Part shown: piece by piece, positions 18,860-29,899 of the stretch | Numbering within the stretch: the stretch's first letter is position 1 | How the letters are laid out: each line of letters opens with the position of its first letter | NCBI RefSeq assembly: GCF_038002965.1 | Contig: NZ_JBBOOE010000001.1 | Span: 1,593,001-1,657,000, forward strand | DNA length: 64,000 nt | From: Robertmurraya sp. FSL R5-0851 | GTDB taxonomy: Bacteria > Bacillota > Bacilli > Bacillales > Cytobacillaceae | Reading direction: 5' to 3' | Translations under genes and position numbers: made by a program | Notes under the pieces: generated by a model | Seen by the model: the letters and a program-made list of their open reading frames with translations, nothing else | What the model was told of the DNA's origin: nothing | Databases searched by the model: none

Positions 18860-19633
18860 ATGTTAGAGAAAATAAAGCTTTGGAAGAATAAACCTTCTTC
18901 TGAACTCGAGCGTCGGATAACAACAATAAAAAATCAATCCGTTCCTGCTCATATTGCTATTATTATGGATGGAAATGGCCGTTGGGCGAAAAAACGGGCG
19001 TTGCCTAGAATCGCGGGGCATCATGAAGGGATGAAGGTTGTCCGTAAGATAACGAAGCTTGCAAATGCATTGGGAGTGTCCACGTTAACTTTATATGCAT
19101 TTTCAACAGAAAACTGGAAACGACCAAAAATGGAAGTTGATTACTTGATGAAGTTACCTGAGGAGTTTTTAGGAACTTTTCTCCCTGAATTAATCGAGGA
19201 AAATGTCCAAGTACGTATGATTGGATATAAGGAAAGTCTACCTGCTCATACGCTTAATGCAATTAATCGAGCGATTGAAGACACGAAGGACAATGATGGT
19301 TTAATATTAAATTTTGCTCTTAACTATGGAAGCAGAGCAGAAATTTTAGAAGCAGTAAAGAACGTCTTAAAAGACCACAAAAGTGGTATACTGACAGAGA
19401 ATAATATAAATGAAGAAGTATTTTCAAACTACTTAATGACGAGTGAATTAAGTGATCCGGATTTACTCATTCGTACAAGTGGTGAAATACGGTTAAGTAA
19501 CTTTATGCTCTGGCAATTAGCTTATACGGAGTTTTGGTTTACAGACGTGCTCTGGCCAGACTTCTCAGAAGAACACTTAGTCGAAGCAATCGAAGTATTC
19601 CAAAACCGTCAAAGGCGGTTTGGGGGAGTATAA
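18860..19633 (+). CDS. uppS: Undecaprenyl diphosphate synthase
   Basis: A 257-residue cis-prenyltransferase. It has the catalytic Asp motif IIMDGNGRWAKKR, the GHHEGMK region, LYAFSTENWKRP, and the C-terminal DLLIRTSGEIRLSNFMLWQLAYTE block in pieces. It makes the C55 lipid carrier for peptidoglycan and wall polymers. ATG 18860 follows GGAGGAG; an earlier in-frame codon at 18833 lacks a ribosome-binding site. cdsA follows after 21 bp. Confidence 0.97.
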   Translation: MLEKIKLWKNKPSSELERRITTIKNQSVPAHIAIIMDGNGRWAKKRALPRIAGHHEGMKVVRKITKLANALGVSTLTLYAFSTENWKRPKMEVDYLMKLPEEFLGTFLPELIEENVQVRMIGYKESLPAHTLNAINRAIEDTKDNDGLILNFALNYGSRAEILEAVKNVLKDHKSGILTENNINEEVFSNYLMTSELSDPDLLIRTSGEIRLSNFMLWQLAYTEFWFTDVLWPDFSEEHLVEAIEVFQNRQRRFGGV

Positions 19634-19654
19634 TAAAGGTGTTGACACAATAAG

Positions 19655-20446
19655 ATGAAACAAAGAATTATTTCGGCAATTATATTTGGGGCGATATTTA
19701 TACCTCTAGTAATTTTGGGTAAATTACCCTTTGTTTTATTAGTGTATGTTCTAGCAACTGTTGCACTGTATGAATTGTTAAAAATGAGAAGCATCCAATT
19801 AGTCTCCATTCCGGGGATTATATCAATGCTTGTCCTTTGGATCTTTTTAATACCGAAGCAGTTGCAAAATATTTTTGGACCTATGCACTATACCAAGGTT
19901 GAATTTGCCCTCTTAGCAGTTTTGCTGCTCTTAACTTACACAGTTGTAACAAAAAATCGTTTTACTTTCGATGATGTTTCCTTTTCGATAATGGCCACTC
20001 TATATATAGGAATGGGATTTTTCTATTTTATTGAAATTAGAGAAACGGCAGGACTGATGTTTATTTTTTATTCCTTATTTATCGTGTGGGCAACAGATTC
20101 CGGGGCGTATTTTATCGGTCGAGCAATGGGGAAAAATAAACTCTGGCCTGACATAAGCCCAAATAAAACAGTTGAAGGATTTATCGGCGGCATCGTATGT
20201 GCGGTAATAGTAGCTATCTTTTTTGCCTTATTCTCGCTTGAAACGGTATCTACAATAAGACTTGTTATAGTAACAGTTTTTTTATCTATTTTTGGACAGG
20301 TTGGCGATCTCGTCGAATCCGCATTGAAACGACACTATAATGTAAAAGATTCAGGCAATATAATGCCTGGACATGGTGGGATCCTAGATCGATTTGATAG
20401 CTTGCTGTTCGTTTGGCCGGTCTTATATTTTATTTTGTTACCGTAA
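19655..20446 (+). CDS. cdsA: Phosphatidate cytidylyltransferase
   Basis: A 263-residue membrane enzyme with seven or eight hydrophobic segments and the C-terminal CDP-diglyceride synthase signature (ALKRHYNVKDSGNIMPGHGG then DRFDS). It makes CDP-diacylglycerol, the precursor of phosphatidylglycerol and phosphatidylethanolamine. Its ribosome-binding site is modest (AAAGGTG, somewhat distant). It sits in a uppS-cdsA-dxr-rasP run conserved in Bacillus. Confidence 0.96.
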   Translation: MKQRIISAIIFGAIFIPLVILGKLPFVLLVYVLATVALYELLKMRSIQLVSIPGIISMLVLWIFLIPKQLQNIFGPMHYTKVEFALLAVLLLLTYTVVTKNRFTFDDVSFSIMATLYIGMGFFYFIEIRETAGLMFIFYSLFIVWATDSGAYFIGRAMGKNKLWPDISPNKTVEGFIGGIVCAVIVAIFFALFSLETVSTIRLVIVTVFLSIFGQVGDLVESALKRHYNVKDSGNIMPGHGGILDRFDSLLFVWPVLYFILLP

Positions 20447-20501
20447 CAACATATACGGGAATCTTCTAGTAGGTTCTCGCTTTTGAATCGGAGTTGGAAA
20501 A

Positions 20502-21644
20502 ATGAAGTACATAAGTTTATTAGGTGCAACTGGTTCTATCGGAACACAAACTCTTGATATAATAAAAGAGCACCCTACAGAATTCGTATTGGCAGCAATG
20601 TCAGTAGGGAGAAATATTGATTTAGCTAGAAAGCTTATAGCAGAATTTCATCCTGAATTAGTTTGTGTGTTAAATAAAGAAGATGCTGATTCTTTAAGGC
20701 TCGAATTTCCGAAAATTAAGTTTACCTATGGGTTCGAAGGGTTGAGTGAAGTAGCTGTATATAAGAAATCTACTATTTTGGTAAATGCAGTAATGGGTAG
20801 TGTGGGTCTAGAACCTACATTGCATGCGATTGAAGCTGGAAAAGCGATTGCCTTAGCCAATAAGGAGACTCTAGTTACAGCGGGTCATATCGTAATGAAT
20901 GCTGTTCGTCGAAATCAGGTCCCTTTATTGCCAGTAGATAGTGAGCATTCTGCTATTTTTCAAGCGCTTCAAGGAGAATTTGAAAAAAATATAGGGAAGT
21001 TAATTTTAACCGCATCGGGTGGAAGCTTCCGAGACCGTAAACGGCGGGAGTTGGAGAATGTAACGGTACAAGATGCCCTCAATCACCCAAATTGGTCTAT
21101 GGGAGCAAAAATCACGATTGACTCTGCTACTATGATGAACAAAGGATTAGAAGTCATTGAAGCACATTGGCTATTTGATATTCCCTATGAAAAGATTGAT
21201 GTTGTTTTACATAAGGAGAGTATCATTCACTCTATGATTGAATTTCATGATAGTAGTGTCATGGCACAATTAGGGACTCCGGATATGAGAGTTCCGATCC
21301 AATATGCATTAACTTATCCTGATCGGTTACCATTAAAAACAGCTCAAACATTAAACTTAGCGAAAGTCGGTCAACTCCATTTTGCAGAAATGGACTTCGA
21401 AAGATTTCGCTGCCTAAAATTTGCTTATGATGCAGGAATTGCTGGAGGCACGCTTCCGACCGTTCTTAATGCTGCAAATGAAATAGCGGTTGAGGCATTT
21501 CTAAAAGGAAAGATCACCTTTTTGCAAATTGAAGATTTAATCGAAAATGCGTTAACGAACCATCAATCAATAATGGAGCCAAGTTTAGCAGAAATTAAAG
21601 CGGTTGACGATGAGACACGCAAGTATGTAAATTCACTTCTATAA
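20502..21644 (+). CDS. dxr: 1-deoxy-D-xylulose 5-phosphate reductoisomerase
   Basis: A 380-residue Dxr with the NADPH-binding [10 protein letters not shown] at the N-terminus, the [12 protein letters not shown] active-site region, TASGGSFRD and the [15 protein letters not shown] metal/substrate block. It makes 2-C-methyl-D-erythritol 4-phosphate in the MEP isoprenoid pathway, which ultimately feeds the UppS reaction encoded upstream. Confidence 0.97.
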   Translation: MKYISLLGATGSIGTQTLDIIKEHPTEFVLAAMSVGRNIDLARKLIAEFHPELVCVLNKEDADSLRLEFPKIKFTYGFEGLSEVAVYKKSTILVNAVMGSVGLEPTLHAIEAGKAIALANKETLVTAGHIVMNAVRRNQVPLLPVDSEHSAIFQALQGEFEKNIGKLILTASGGSFRDRKRRELENVTVQDALNHPNWSMGAKITIDSATMMNKGLEVIEAHWLFDIPYEKIDVVLHKESIIHSMIEFHDSSVMAQLGTPDMRVPIQYALTYPDRLPLKTAQTLNLAKVGQLHFAEMDFERFRCLKFAYDAGIAGGTLPTVLNAANEIAVEAFLKGKITFLQIEDLIENALTNHQSIMEPSLAEIKAVDDETRKYVNSLL

Positions 21645-21661
21645 AAAAGGGTGGTTATAAT

Positions 21662-22921
21662 TTGAACACAGTCATAGCCTTTATCATTATTTTTGGGGCA
21701 CTCGTATTTTTCCATGAATTAGGACATTTCATCTTTGCAAAACGAGCAGGTATACTTTGTCGTGAATTCGCAATTGGAATGGGTCCGAAAGTCTTTTCTT
21801 ATCAAAAAGGAGAGACACTCTACACGATTCGTTTATTGCCGATTGGCGGATATGTTCGCATGGCTGGAGAAGATCCCGAGATGGCTGAAATTAAACCAGG
21901 CTACAGGGTTGGACTAATACTGGACAAGAACGAAGTGATTGAAAAGATCATACTAAACAACAAAGAAAAGTATCCGGATGCTAGGATCATTGAAGTGGAA
22001 TATGCCGATATTGAACAAAAATTACAAATAAAAGGCTATGAAGAGGGAGAAGAAGATATTTTAAAAACCTTCTCTATTAGTCGAAATGCCTATTTAGTGG
22101 AGAACGGTACAGAAACACTGATTGCTCCCTACGATCGTCAATTTGTTTCTAAAACATTAGGTCAAAGAACAATGGCCATATTCGCTGGACCAATGATGAA
22201 TTTTGTCTTAGCCTTTTTAATTTTTGTTGTTATTGCTTTATGGCAAGGAGTACCGACAAATGAGCCCATCTTAGGGAAGTTAACTCCTGATGGAATGGCT
22301 ATGCAATCGGGTTTACAAGAAGGCGATAAGGTTCAAAGTATTGAAGGCGGTGAAATCTCTACATGGGAAGATGTAGTTGAAATTATTCGTCAAAACCCTG
22401 AAAATGAATTAGAGTTTTTGGTTTCTAGAAACGGGGAGGAGCTTGAAATTCCAGTTACACCAAAAGCACAAGATGTGGATGGTACAGAAATCGGAATCAT
22501 AGGTGTGTATAATCCAATGGAAAAGTCACCTATTAAGTCCGTTACGTACGGGTTTAAAGAAGTATACTATTGGACAGTTGAAATTTTCTCTATGCTTGGA
22601 AAATTAATCGTTGGGCAATTTTCAATTGATGCACTATCTGGTCCGGTTGGAATTTATGAGTCAACTGCTACCGTTGCTAAATCTGGAGTTATGTATCTAA
22701 TGAAGTGGGCTGGTATTTTGAGCATTAATCTTGGGATTATGAACTTGCTTCCAATTCCTGCTTTAGACGGTGGAAGATTGATGTTCTTTGCAGTAGAAGC
22801 ATTGAGAGGAAAGCCGATTGATCGCCAAAAAGAAGGCATGGTACACTTTATTGGATTTGCTCTTTTGATGCTCCTAATGCTAGTAGTTACTTGGAATGAT
22901 ATACAAAGGATATTCCTTTAA
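21662..22921 (+). CDS. rasP: Site-2 intramembrane protease RasP (RseP/YluC)
   Basis: A 419-residue membrane metalloprotease starting at TTG 21662. The zinc motif HELGH (H18, E19, H22) lies in the first membrane helix. A PDZ domain occupies the middle (around LTPDGMAMQSGLQEGDKV), and the third zinc ligand region NLLPIPALDGGR is near the C-terminus. RasP completes cleavage of anti-sigma factors such as RsiW and clears signal-peptide remnants. The motif set is complete, so it should be active. Confidence 0.96.
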   Translation: MNTVIAFIIIFGALVFFHELGHFIFAKRAGILCREFAIGMGPKVFSYQKGETLYTIRLLPIGGYVRMAGEDPEMAEIKPGYRVGLILDKNEVIEKIILNNKEKYPDARIIEVEYADIEQKLQIKGYEEGEEDILKTFSISRNAYLVENGTETLIAPYDRQFVSKTLGQRTMAIFAGPMMNFVLAFLIFVVIALWQGVPTNEPILGKLTPDGMAMQSGLQEGDKVQSIEGGEISTWEDVVEIIRQNPENELEFLVSRNGEELEIPVTPKAQDVDGTEIGIIGVYNPMEKSPIKSVTYGFKEVYYWTVEIFSMLGKLIVGQFSIDALSGPVGIYESTATVAKSGVMYLMKWAGILSINLGIMNLLPIPALDGGRLMFFAVEALRGKPIDRQKEGMVHFIGFALLMLLMLVVTWNDIQRIFL

Positions 22922-22930
22922 TCTGACATG

Positions 22931-22979
22931 AGGCTGTCCCATAAAGAGGTGTCAGACACTTCAAGGGGCAGCCTTAAAA
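22931..22979 (+). terminator. Long hairpin after rasP containing a GTGTCAGACAC core
   Basis: AGGCTGTCCC at 22931-22940 pairs with GGGGCAGCCT at 22965-22974 (one wobble). The loop contains the small palindrome GTGTC-A-GACAC. The T-tract is poor (TTAAAAT), so it may act as a weak terminator or an mRNA-end stabiliser. From memory, related hairpins with this core are frequent between genes in several Bacillus species. Confidence 0.65.
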
Positions 22980-23021
22980 TATTAATTTAATAAAATGAAT
23001 TGGTCGAAGAGGTGCTAGTAG

Positions 23022-24719
23022 ATGAAACAGAGTATGACGCTAATCCCAACTTTAAGGGAAGTTCCAGCAGATGCCGAAATTAAAAGTCATCAGCTACTAT
23101 TAAGAGCTGGTTTTGTTAGACAAAATGCTAGTGGGATATATAGTTATTTACCAATGGCCCAGCGAGTACTAAAAAAGATTGAGACAATTGTTCGTGAAGA
23201 GATGGATAACGCAGGAGCTGTGGAACTGCTTATGCCTGCGATGCAACAAGCAGAACTTTGGCAAGAATCAGGTCGTTGGTACACCTATGGACCTGAATTG
23301 ATGAGATTGAATGACCGCCATGATAGAGAGTTTGCTCTTGGGGCAACTCATGAGGAAGTCATCACTAGTTTAGTAAGAGACGAAGTAAAATCTTATAAGC
23401 GACTGCCGTTAGCGCTTTACCAAATTCAAACAAAGTTTAGAGATGAGAAAAGACCACGTTTTGGTTTACTTCGTGGGAGAGAGTTTATCATGAAGGATGC
23501 TTACTCTTTCCACTCTTCTCAAGAAAGTCTTGACCAAGTATATGATCGTTTATTTTCTGCCTACTCAAATATTTTTAGCCGTTGCGGTTTGGACTTCCGG
23601 GCTGTTATAGCGGATTCTGGAGCCATGGGTGGAAAAGATACGCACGAGTTTATGGCGTTATCTGATGTAGGAGAAGATACGATTGCCTATTCAGATACGT
23701 CAAACTATGCCGCTAATATCGAAATGGCTCCGGTAGTCAACACATACGAAAAATCCGATGAGCCACAAAAAGAGATGGAAAAGGTTCTGACTGAAAATAA
23801 GAAATCAATTGAAGAAGTAGTATCATTTTTAAATATTGACGCATCAAAGTGCATTAAATCTTTACTGTTTAAAGTGGATGATCAACATGTACTGGTGCTT
23901 GTTCGTGGCGACCACGAAGTGAATGATATTAAGTTAAAGAACTTATATGCAGCGAGCATCGTTGAACTAGCCACTCCAGAAGAGACGAAGGAAATCCTTG
24001 GTTGTTCAATTGGTTCACTAGGGCCAGTTGGCGTAAATAAAGTGGAGATTGTTGCAGATTCAGCCGTTCAAGCAATTGTTAACGGAGTATGCGGAGCAAA
24101 CGAAGAACACCATCACTTCATCAACGTGAATGCAGATAAAGATTTTTCGGTAACAAAGTACGCGGATATTCGTTTTATTCAAGAAGGAGATCTATCTCCA
24201 GATGGTCAAGGCAAAATTGTTTTCGCCAAGGGAATAGAAGTAGGGCATGTATTTAAACTTGGAACTCGTTATAGTGAAGCGATGAATGCTACCTATTTAG
24301 ACGAGAACGGAAAATCACAGCCAATGATTATGGGTTGTTATGGTATTGGTGTATCTAGAACATTAGCTGCTGTGGCCGAGCAATTCAATGATGAAAATGG
24401 ACTCGTATGGCCAGCACAAATTGCACCTTTTGAAGTACATTTGATTCCAATCAACTTAAAAGATGAAGCTCAGGCGAAACTAGCATCAGAGTTATATGAA
24501 CAATTAAAAGCTCAGGCGTTAGAAGTTCTTATGGACGACCGTGCTGAAAGACCAGGAGTTAAGTTTGCTGATTCCGATCTTATAGGTCTACCTGTACGTG
24601 TTACCGTTGGTAAAAAAGCTGCTGAAGGAATTGTAGAACTTAAAGTCCGCAAAACGGGTGAAATGCTAGAAGTTCACAAAGACGACCTTCTACAAACAGT
24701 TGCAGGGTTATTAAAATAA
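23022..24719 (+). CDS. proS: Prolyl-tRNA synthetase (bacterial type)
   Basis: A 565-residue class II synthetase of the bacterial form. Catalytic motifs 1 and 2 are in the first 200 residues (including the [17 protein letters not shown] region), a YbaK-like editing domain is inserted at roughly 230-390, then motif 3 ([13 protein letters not shown]) and the anticodon-binding domain. It charges tRNA-Pro and clears Ala-tRNA-Pro. No T-box leader is present in the 100 bp upstream. Confidence 0.98.
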   Translation: MKQSMTLIPTLREVPADAEIKSHQLLLRAGFVRQNASGIYSYLPMAQRVLKKIETIVREEMDNAGAVELLMPAMQQAELWQESGRWYTYGPELMRLNDRHDREFALGATHEEVITSLVRDEVKSYKRLPLALYQIQTKFRDEKRPRFGLLRGREFIMKDAYSFHSSQESLDQVYDRLFSAYSNIFSRCGLDFRAVIADSGAMGGKDTHEFMALSDVGEDTIAYSDTSNYAANIEMAPVVNTYEKSDEPQKEMEKVLTENKKSIEEVVSFLNIDASKCIKSLLFKVDDQHVLVLVRGDHEVNDIKLKNLYAASIVELATPEETKEILGCSIGSLGPVGVNKVEIVADSAVQAIVNGVCGANEEHHHFINVNADKDFSVTKYADIRFIQEGDLSPDGQGKIVFAKGIEVGHVFKLGTRYSEAMNATYLDENGKSQPMIMGCYGIGVSRTLAAVAEQFNDENGLVWPAQIAPFEVHLIPINLKDEAQAKLASELYEQLKAQALEVLMDDRAERPGVKFADSDLIGLPVRVTVGKKAAEGIVELKVRKTGEMLEVHKDDLLQTVAGLLK

Positions 24720-24730
24720 ATAATTAGGTA

Positions 24731-24762
24731 TCGGATCCGCTAACCACGGATCCGATTTTTTT
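24731..24762 (+). terminator. Intrinsic terminator after proS
   Basis: A perfect 9-bp stem, TCGGATCCG at 24731-24739 and CGGATCCGA at 24747-24755, is followed by seven T. Confidence 0.9.
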
Positions 24763-24808
24763 CCCATTGATTGGTTATATGTTAAAAAGGCTTTCAATAA
24801 TTTCTTTA

Positions 24809-24817
24809 TGTTATAAT
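24809..24817 (+). promoter_or_regulatory. Extended -10 promoter of polC
   Basis: TGTTATAAT at 24809-24817 is an extended -10 element with a consensus TATAAT. No good -35 hexamer is present, which is typical of extended -10 promoters. It lies 44 bp before the polC start. Confidence 0.65.
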
Positions 24818-24860
24818 AACTACTAGTTTGACTAGAGATGAAATGGAGAGGAGAGAGTTG

Positions 24861-27800
24861 ATGAACGGATCATCTGGTAAGGAACGATTCCAACTATTGC
24901 TCCAGCAGCTACAACTAACGGATGACAGGATCATGCCGTATTTTCAAGATGCTATAATTGACAAAGTATTAATTGAAAAATCTAAAAAACAATGGAGTTT
25001 TTATTTTTCTTTTGAGAAGATTTTACCTATTAACGTCTATCAAACGTTTACAAATAAATTACAAACAACCTTCTCACATATTGCCTCAATTTCTTACAAC
25101 ATACAGGTAAGGGATCAGCAGGTGACTGAGGATTTAATACTTGAATATTGGAACAGTTGCATCCAGCAAATTGATGGTATTTCACCTCCATTAATTAAGC
25201 TACTAAATGAACAAAAGCCAAAAGTCCAAGGCTCAAAAATCACCATCTTTGTTGGCAATGAACTCGAAGGCTTAGCCATAAAAAGGAAATATGCAAGCTT
25301 TATTTCCGATGCCTACGGCTTTTTCGGATTTCCCCAAGTGGTGATTGATACTGAGATCAACACTGAAGCCTCTACGGAACAATATGAGCAATTTATTGAG
25401 GCGAAAATGAGGGAAGACAAAGAAAGAGGTATGCAGGCAGCGATCGAGATGGACAAGCAGGAAGCAGAGAAAGAGGCTGCCGGAGGTACGGGTGAATACA
25501 CCGGTCCATTAACCATTGGATTAACGATTAAAGATGATTCTGATTTTAGAAAAATCGAAGAAATTGTTGATGAAGAACGCAGAGTCGTTGTCGAAGGGTA
25601 TATTTTTGCTGCTGAAACAAGAGAGCTTCGGAGTGGGAGAACTCTATTAACCTTTAAAGTTACTGATTATACAAGCTCGATCATGGTGAAAATGTTCTCT
25701 CGTGATAAAGAGGATGCCGCTAATTTCCAAAACGTGAAAAAGGGCATGTGGGTGAAAGTAAGAGGAAGTATCCAAAACGATACATTCGTACGTGATCTAG
25801 TTATGATTGGAAACGATATTAATGAAATTAAGCCAATTGAACGACAGGACACTTCTTCTGAAAAGCGTGTAGAGCTTCATCTCCACACACCAATGAGCCA
25901 AATGGATGCTGTGTCACCAGTTAGTGCATTAGTGTCTCAAGCAAAAAAATGGGGACATAAAGCAATTGCCATTACAGACCATGCGGTAGGGCAATCCTTT
26001 CCGGAAGCATTTGGAGCCGGGAAAAAGAACGATATTAAAATTCTTTACGGGGTGGAAGTGAATCTCGTAAATGATGGTGTACCGATTGCTTATAACGAAG
26101 CGGAGAGACTGTTAGCAGAAGAGACGTATGTCGTATTTGACGTTGAGACAACGGGTTTATCAGCCGTTTATAATACCATTATCGAACTTGCTGCGGTGAA
26201 GATTAAAAATGGAGAAATCATTGACCGATTTGAATCGTTCGCTAACCCGCATCATCCATTATCTGCAACAATAATGAATTTAACGGGAATTACCGATGAT
26301 ATGCTAAAGGAAGCTCCAGAGGTAGAAGAGGTTCTTGGGAAATTTAAAGAGTGGACAGGCGATGACATACTTGTTGCTCACAACGCATCTTTCGATATGG
26401 GATTTTTGAATGTTGGTTACAAGAAGTACGGTCTCGGACGAGCTGAGAACCCAGTCATCGATACGTTAGAGCTTGCACGTTTCTTATACCCTGACATGAA
26501 GAATCACCGTTTGAATACGTTAGCAAAGAAATTTAATATCGAATTAACACAGCATCACCGTGCGATATACGACACAGAAGCTACTGGTTATCTGCTCTTA
26601 ACGATGCTTAAGGATGTAATGGAAAAAGGAATTCAGTATCATAATCAACTGAATGACAATATGGGTCAAGGTAATGCCTATCAACGGGCAAGACCATATC
26701 ACTGTACGCTTTTAGCACAAAATGATGTGGGGTTAAAGAACTTATTTAAGCTCATTTCTATTTCTCATCTAAATTATTTTTATCGAGTTCCGAGGATCCC
26801 GCGCTCTGTATTACAGAAGCATCGTGAAGGAATTTTGATTGGTTCTGGCTGTGACAAGGGTGAAGTATTCGAGGGTATGATGCAAAAGGCTCCAGAAGAA
26901 GTAGAAGAGCCAGCACGTTTCTACGATTACATCGAGGTACATCCAAAAGCGGTATATGCTCATTTATTAGAGTTAGAGCTAGTTAATGATGAAAAATCAT
27001 TAGAGGATATTATAGCAAATATTGTGAAACTTGGTGAAAAGCTAGAGATTCCTGTTGTCGCAACTGGAAATGTACATTACCTTAACCCGAATGATAAAAT
27101 TTATCGAAAAATCTTAGTAAACTCTCAAGGTGGAGCAAATCCGCTTAATCGACATAATCTACCTGATGTTCATTTCCGTACAACTAATGAGATGCTAGAT
27201 GCATTTTCGTTTTTAGGAAAAGAAAAAGCACGTGAGATAGTTATTACGAATACAAATAAAATTGCTGATATGATAGATACGATTAAGCCGATTAAAGACG
27301 ACTTGTATACACCGAAAATTAAGGGTGCAGACGAAGAAATGCGTCAAATGAGTTACGATATGGCAAGAAGAATTTATGGTGATGAACTTCCAGAAATAGT
27401 GGAGGCAAGACTGGAGAAAGAACTGAAGAGTATTATTGGTCACGGGTTTGCTGTTATCTATTTGATTTCGCATAAGCTCGTGAAAAAATCACTTGATGAT
27501 GGGTACCTAGTAGGTTCGCGTGGATCGGTTGGTTCTTCTCTTGTTGCTACGATGACAGAGATAACGGAAGTGAATCCATTACCACCACATTATGTTTGTC
27601 CAACATGCAAGCATTCGGAGTTCTTCAATGACGGTTCAGTTGGTTCTGGTTTTGACTTGCCGGATAAGGACTGTCCAAATTGCGGAAGCAAATACAAAAA
27701 AGATGGACACGATATTCCGTTTGAGACCTTCTTAGGTTTCAAAGGTGATAAAGTTCCCGATATCGATTTGAACTTCTCCGGAGAGTATCAACCACGTGCG

Positions 27801-29177
27801 CATAACTATACGAAGGTGCTGTTCGGTGAAGATTATGTATATCGTGCCGGGACAATCGGTACGGTTGCTGATAAAACTGCTTTCGGATACGTGAAGGCTT
27901 ACCAGCAAGATAATAATTTGCAAATACGTGGGGCTGAGGTGGAAAGATTAGCCATGGGTTGTACGGGTGTAAAAAGAACAACGGGTCAGCATCCAGGGGG
28001 TATTATCGTTGTACCAGATTATATGGACATATACGATTTTAGCCCAATCCAATTCCCTGCAGATGATAAAACGTCTGAATGGAAAACCACCCACTTTGAC
28101 TTCCACTCGATTCACGATAACTTATTAAAACTCGATATTCTAGGGCACGATGATCCGACCGTAATTCGTATGCTTCAGGACTTGAGTGGAATTGATCCAA
28201 AGACCATTCCAACCGATGATCCTGAAGTAATGAAAATATTCAGTGGAACGGAAGCGCTAGGAGTAACGGAAGAACAAATCATGTGTAAAACTGGAACGCT
28301 TGGTATTCCCGAGTTCGGAACACGTTTCGTAAGACAAATGCTCGAAGATACAAAGCCGACTACTTTCTCAGAGTTGGTCCAGATTTCGGGACTTTCTCAC
28401 GGAACGGATGTATGGTTAGGAAATGCGCAAGAGCTAATCCACAACAGTATCTGTAACCTGAGTGAAGTTATCGGCTGTCGTGACGACATCATGGTTTATC
28501 TAATCTATCAAGGATTAGAGCCATCATTTGCTTTTAAGATTATGGAGTCCGTTCGTAAAGGAAAAGGCTTAAGTGATGAGATGGAAGAAGAGATGCGAAA
28601 GAACGAAGTGCCGGAATGGTATATTGATTCTTGTAAAAAGATCAAATACATGTTCCCGAAGGCCCACGCAGCAGCTTACGTTCTAATGGCCGTAAGGATT
28701 GCTTACTTCAAAGTGCACCATCCAATCCTTTATTACGCAGCCTATTTTACTGTTAGAGCTGAGGATTTTGATATTGATGCGATGGTAAAAGGTTCTTCAG
28801 CGATCCGAGCAGTAATTGAAGAAATTAATTCAAAAGGATTAGATGCGTCAACCAAGGAAAAAAACACCTTAACCGTCCTTGAATTGGCATTAGAGATGAA
28901 TGAACGAGGCTTCTCTTTTGCAAAGGTAGATTTGTACCGTTCGAGTGCCACGGAATTCATTATTGAAGGAAATAAGCTAATTCCTCCATTTAATGCCATT
29001 CCTGGTCTAGGTACGAATGCGGCACTTAACATCGTAAAGGCTCGTGAAGATGGAGAATTCTTATCTAAAGAAGATCTTCAGCAAAGAGGAAAGGTTTCAA
29101 AGACAATTATTGAGTATCTCGATAACCACGGATGTCTGGAATCCTTACCTGATCAAAACCAACTTTCATTGTTTTAG
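24861..29177 (+). CDS. polC: DNA polymerase III alpha subunit, PolC type
   Basis: A 1438-residue Gram-positive replicative polymerase. In order: N-terminal domain, OB fold (about residues 220-310), split PHP domain ([15 protein letters not shown]) with an inserted proofreading 3'-5' exonuclease ([39 protein letters not shown]), zinc-binding segment (CPTCKHSEF and CPNCGSK), catalytic palm ([13 protein letters not shown]), fingers and C-terminal duplex-binding domains. I start it at ATG 24861 because GGAGAGGAGAG lies directly before it; in-frame codons from 24828 overlap that site. It ends with a beta-clamp-binding QLSLF tail. Confidence 0.98.
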   Translation: MNGSSGKERFQLLLQQLQLTDDRIMPYFQDAIIDKVLIEKSKKQWSFYFSFEKILPINVYQTFTNKLQTTFSHIASISYNIQVRDQQVTEDLILEYWNSCIQQIDGISPPLIKLLNEQKPKVQGSKITIFVGNELEGLAIKRKYASFISDAYGFFGFPQVVIDTEINTEASTEQYEQFIEAKMREDKERGMQAAIEMDKQEAEKEAAGGTGEYTGPLTIGLTIKDDSDFRKIEEIVDEERRVVVEGYIFAAETRELRSGRTLLTFKVTDYTSSIMVKMFSRDKEDAANFQNVKKGMWVKVRGSIQNDTFVRDLVMIGNDINEIKPIERQDTSSEKRVELHLHTPMSQMDAVSPVSALVSQAKKWGHKAIAITDHAVGQSFPEAFGAGKKNDIKILYGVEVNLVNDGVPIAYNEAERLLAEETYVVFDVETTGLSAVYNTIIELAAVKIKNGEIIDRFESFANPHHPLSATIMNLTGITDDMLKEAPEVEEVLGKFKEWTGDDILVAHNASFDMGFLNVGYKKYGLGRAENPVIDTLELARFLYPDMKNHRLNTLAKKFNIELTQHHRAIYDTEATGYLLLTMLKDVMEKGIQYHNQLNDNMGQGNAYQRARPYHCTLLAQNDVGLKNLFKLISISHLNYFYRVPRIPRSVLQKHREGILIGSGCDKGEVFEGMMQKAPEEVEEPARFYDYIEVHPKAVYAHLLELELVNDEKSLEDIIANIVKLGEKLEIPVVATGNVHYLNPNDKIYRKILVNSQGGANPLNRHNLPDVHFRTTNEMLDAFSFLGKEKAREIVITNTNKIADMIDTIKPIKDDLYTPKIKGADEEMRQMSYDMARRIYGDELPEIVEARLEKELKSIIGHGFAVIYLISHKLVKKSLDDGYLVGSRGSVGSSLVATMTEITEVNPLPPHYVCPTCKHSEFFNDGSVGSGFDLPDKDCPNCGSKYKKDGHDIPFETFLGFKGDKVPDIDLNFSGEYQPRAHNYTKVLFGEDYVYRAGTIGTVADKTAFGYVKAYQQDNNLQIRGAEVERLAMGCTGVKRTTGQHPGGIIVVPDYMDIYDFSPIQFPADDKTSEWKTTHFDFHSIHDNLLKLDILGHDDPTVIRMLQDLSGIDPKTIPTDDPEVMKIFSGTEALGVTEEQIMCKTGTLGIPEFGTRFVRQMLEDTKPTTFSELVQISGLSHGTDVWLGNAQELIHNSICNLSEVIGCRDDIMVYLIYQGLEPSFAFKIMESVRKGKGLSDEMEEEMRKNEVPEWYIDSCKKIKYMFPKAHAAAYVLMAVRIAYFKVHHPILYYAAYFTVRAEDFDIDAMVKGSSAIRAVIEEINSKGLDASTKEKNTLTVLELALEMNERGFSFAKVDLYRSSATEFIIEGNKLIPPFNAIPGLGTNAALNIVKAREDGEFLSKEDLQQRGKVSKTIIEYLDNHGCLESLPDQNQLSLF

Positions 29178-29224
29178 AAATGGTATGAAAGTTGGTGTCT
29201 CCCTAGTGAAAACCGGTATTGCAT

Positions 29225-29253
29225 TTGCATAAACGGTATGGTTATGGTATAGT
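29225..29253 (+). promoter_or_regulatory. Sigma-A promoter of the rimP-nusA-infB operon
   Basis: TTGCAT at 29225-29230 and TATAGT at 29248-29253 are 17 bp apart. Transcription would start near 29260, giving a leader of about 113 bases before rimP. Confidence 0.82.
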
Positions 29254-29275
29254 TTTATTGGAAATACTAAGAATA

Positions 29276-29313
29276 ACTCTCGTTTACAAGAGTGGGGCCT
29301 TCCCCGCTCTTTC
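29276..29313 (+). promoter_or_regulatory. Terminator/antiterminator-like leader of rimP-nusA
   Basis: A 10-bp stem (AAGAGTGGGG at 29288-29297, CCCCGCTCTT at 29302-29311, one wobble, 4-base loop) is followed by a short T-rich stretch. Just before it, ACTCT at 29276-29280 can pair with AGAGT at 29289-29293, which belongs to the first arm. The two structures exclude each other, as in attenuators. A link to NusA self-control is inferred. Confidence 0.55.
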
Positions 29314-29372
29314 GTGTTGTATGGACTCTATTTTAGGAGATTAACTACTTTAGGTTGGTTAGGAGGAATAAA

Positions 29373-29843
29373 ATGAGCAAGGTAATTGAAGTAGTTGAAC
29401 AAATCGTAGAACCAATTGTTAATGACCTCAACCTTGAATTAGTTGATATTGAATATGTGAAGGAAGGAAAAAGCTGGTTTCTTCGCGTGTTTATAGATAA
29501 AGAGCAAGGCATTGACATTGAAGAGTGTGGAATGGTAAGTGAAAAATTAAGCGAAAAGCTTGATGAGCTTGATCCTATTCCTTATAACTATTTCCTTGAA
29601 GTTTCTTCTCCTGGTGCAGAGCGTCCATTGAAGAAACAGAAGGACTATGAAAAAGCGGTTGGGAAAAATGTACATATTAAAACGTACGAGCCTATCGATG
29701 GTGAAAAAGTATTTGAAGGCGTGCTAACGAACTTTACGGGAGACACCGTAACAGTTGAAGTGAAGATTAAGACGAGAAAGAAAACGATTGAAATACCTTT
29801 TGAAAAGGTTGCAAGTGCTCGCCTAGCGGTGACTTTCTCATAA
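29373..29843 (+). CDS. rimP: Ribosome maturation factor RimP
   Basis: A 156-residue RimP with the N-terminal alpha/beta domain ([22 protein letters not shown] in pieces, DIEECGMVS), the [13 protein letters not shown] motif and the C-terminal SH3-like domain. It helps 30S subunit assembly around S12. ATG 29373 follows AGGAGG; the TTG at 29355 is less likely. It is the first gene of the nusA-infB operon. Confidence 0.96.
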   Translation: MSKVIEVVEQIVEPIVNDLNLELVDIEYVKEGKSWFLRVFIDKEQGIDIEECGMVSEKLSEKLDELDPIPYNYFLEVSSPGAERPLKKQKDYEKAVGKNVHIKTYEPIDGEKVFEGVLTNFTGDTVTVEVKIKTRKKTIEIPFEKVASARLAVTFS

Positions 29844-29899
29844 TTCATATAACAAATTCACATGAGAGACATTTAGAGTGTTAAAGGGGGACCATTTTC

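Noticed and set aside
22922..23021. T-box leader for proS
   Set aside because: Only about 100 bp, with no T-box core sequence and no specifier-loop architecture.
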